A stretch of DNA of 64,000 nt, taken from positions 23,172,765 to 23,236,764 of the forward strand of contig NC_135369.1 in assembly GCF_049243985.1 (NCBI RefSeq). The letters run 5' to 3'. The notes under the pieces were generated by a model that worked only from the letters and a program-made list of their open reading frames with translations, was not told the origin of the DNA and searched no databases. Below are positions 63,846 to 64,000 of the stretch, one piece after another. Position numbers and translations under genes: made by a program. Positions within the stretch are counted from its first letter, which is position 1. Every line of letters starts with the position of its first letter. Origin of the DNA: Paroedura picta (Eukaryota; Chordata; Lepidosauria; Squamata; Gekkonidae).

Positions 63846-63884
63846 GCCCGTTGTATTCTTGGATACAACGGGCTTTGCCCCTAG
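63846..63884 (+). mobile_element. Helitron-type 3' terminus
   Basis: An 11-bp stem GCCCGTTGTAT/ATACAACGGGC with a 6-nt loop is followed after 7 nt by CTAG and then T. This fits the Helitron rule of a 3' hairpin plus CTRR with insertion before T. The 5' end (TC) was not located and no Rep/helicase frame is present, so it is nonautonomous or truncated. Confidence 0.6.
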
Positions 63885-64000
63885 TATACACATAAGAATG
63901 CATCCCTCAGCCCCACAACCATGCAAAGCATCACGGCTGGTAATTGGTCCTCTTCTCCAGATGATCAGATCCTTTGTGCTTGCCTCCACCATCCTGGGCA

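Noticed and set aside
59852-64000. Exons of the gene expected downstream of EHD1 in mammals (CDC42BPG), or ATG2A exons in 1-31 kb
   Set aside because: No frame in either flank resembles those proteins. They may lie outside the window.

Overview
This is a vertebrate nuclear window, most likely from a squamate reptile (a lizard; a gecko-like genome would fit, but that is a guess). The repeats point that way: tRNA-derived SINEs of the Sauria type with an RTE/BovB-like tail, 5S-rRNA-derived SINEs, CR1 and L2-like LINE 3' ends, and many short foldback hAT elements. The single protein-coding gene has vertebrate intron structure and a CpG-island promoter. I see no bacterial, plasmid or CRISPR content.

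Layout. 1-31.8 kb is intergenic and mostly repeats, but it holds two conserved microRNA hairpins on the + strand: mir-194 (8978-9065) and mir-192 (10155-10245). In mammals, as I recall, the mir-194-2/mir-192 pair lies upstream of EHD1 in the same orientation, so the order mir-194, mir-192, EHD1 looks like conserved synteny. About 4 kb before mir-194, a short GC-rich stretch (about 4890-5093) has HNF1-like and HNF4-like motifs and ends in a good splice donor. It is a candidate promoter and first exon for the primary miRNA transcript.

31.86-33.26 kb is a CpG island containing the promoter and first coding exon of EHD1. The gene runs on the + strand to 57602 with five coding exons (32255-32658, 37698-37795, 52657-53069, 55530-55694, 57078-57602). 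All four introns are GT-AG and the phases agree. The product is an intact 534-residue EHD1: dynamin-like ATPase domain, helical region and C-terminal EH domain. A candidate polyadenylation signal at 59426 implies a 3' UTR of about 1.8 kb. Intron 2 (14.9 kb) is swollen by nested SINEs, CR1 and L2-like LINEs and hAT elements.

59.5-64 kb is intergenic, with a CR1 3' end, a hAT-like fragment, a perfect 19-bp hairpin and a Helitron-type 3' terminus (hairpin plus CTAG). I found no exon of a flanking protein gene at either edge. The most useful new annotation is the unbroken miRNA cluster and its candidate promoter. Several transposon copies can be dated relative to each other by nesting and exact target-site duplications.
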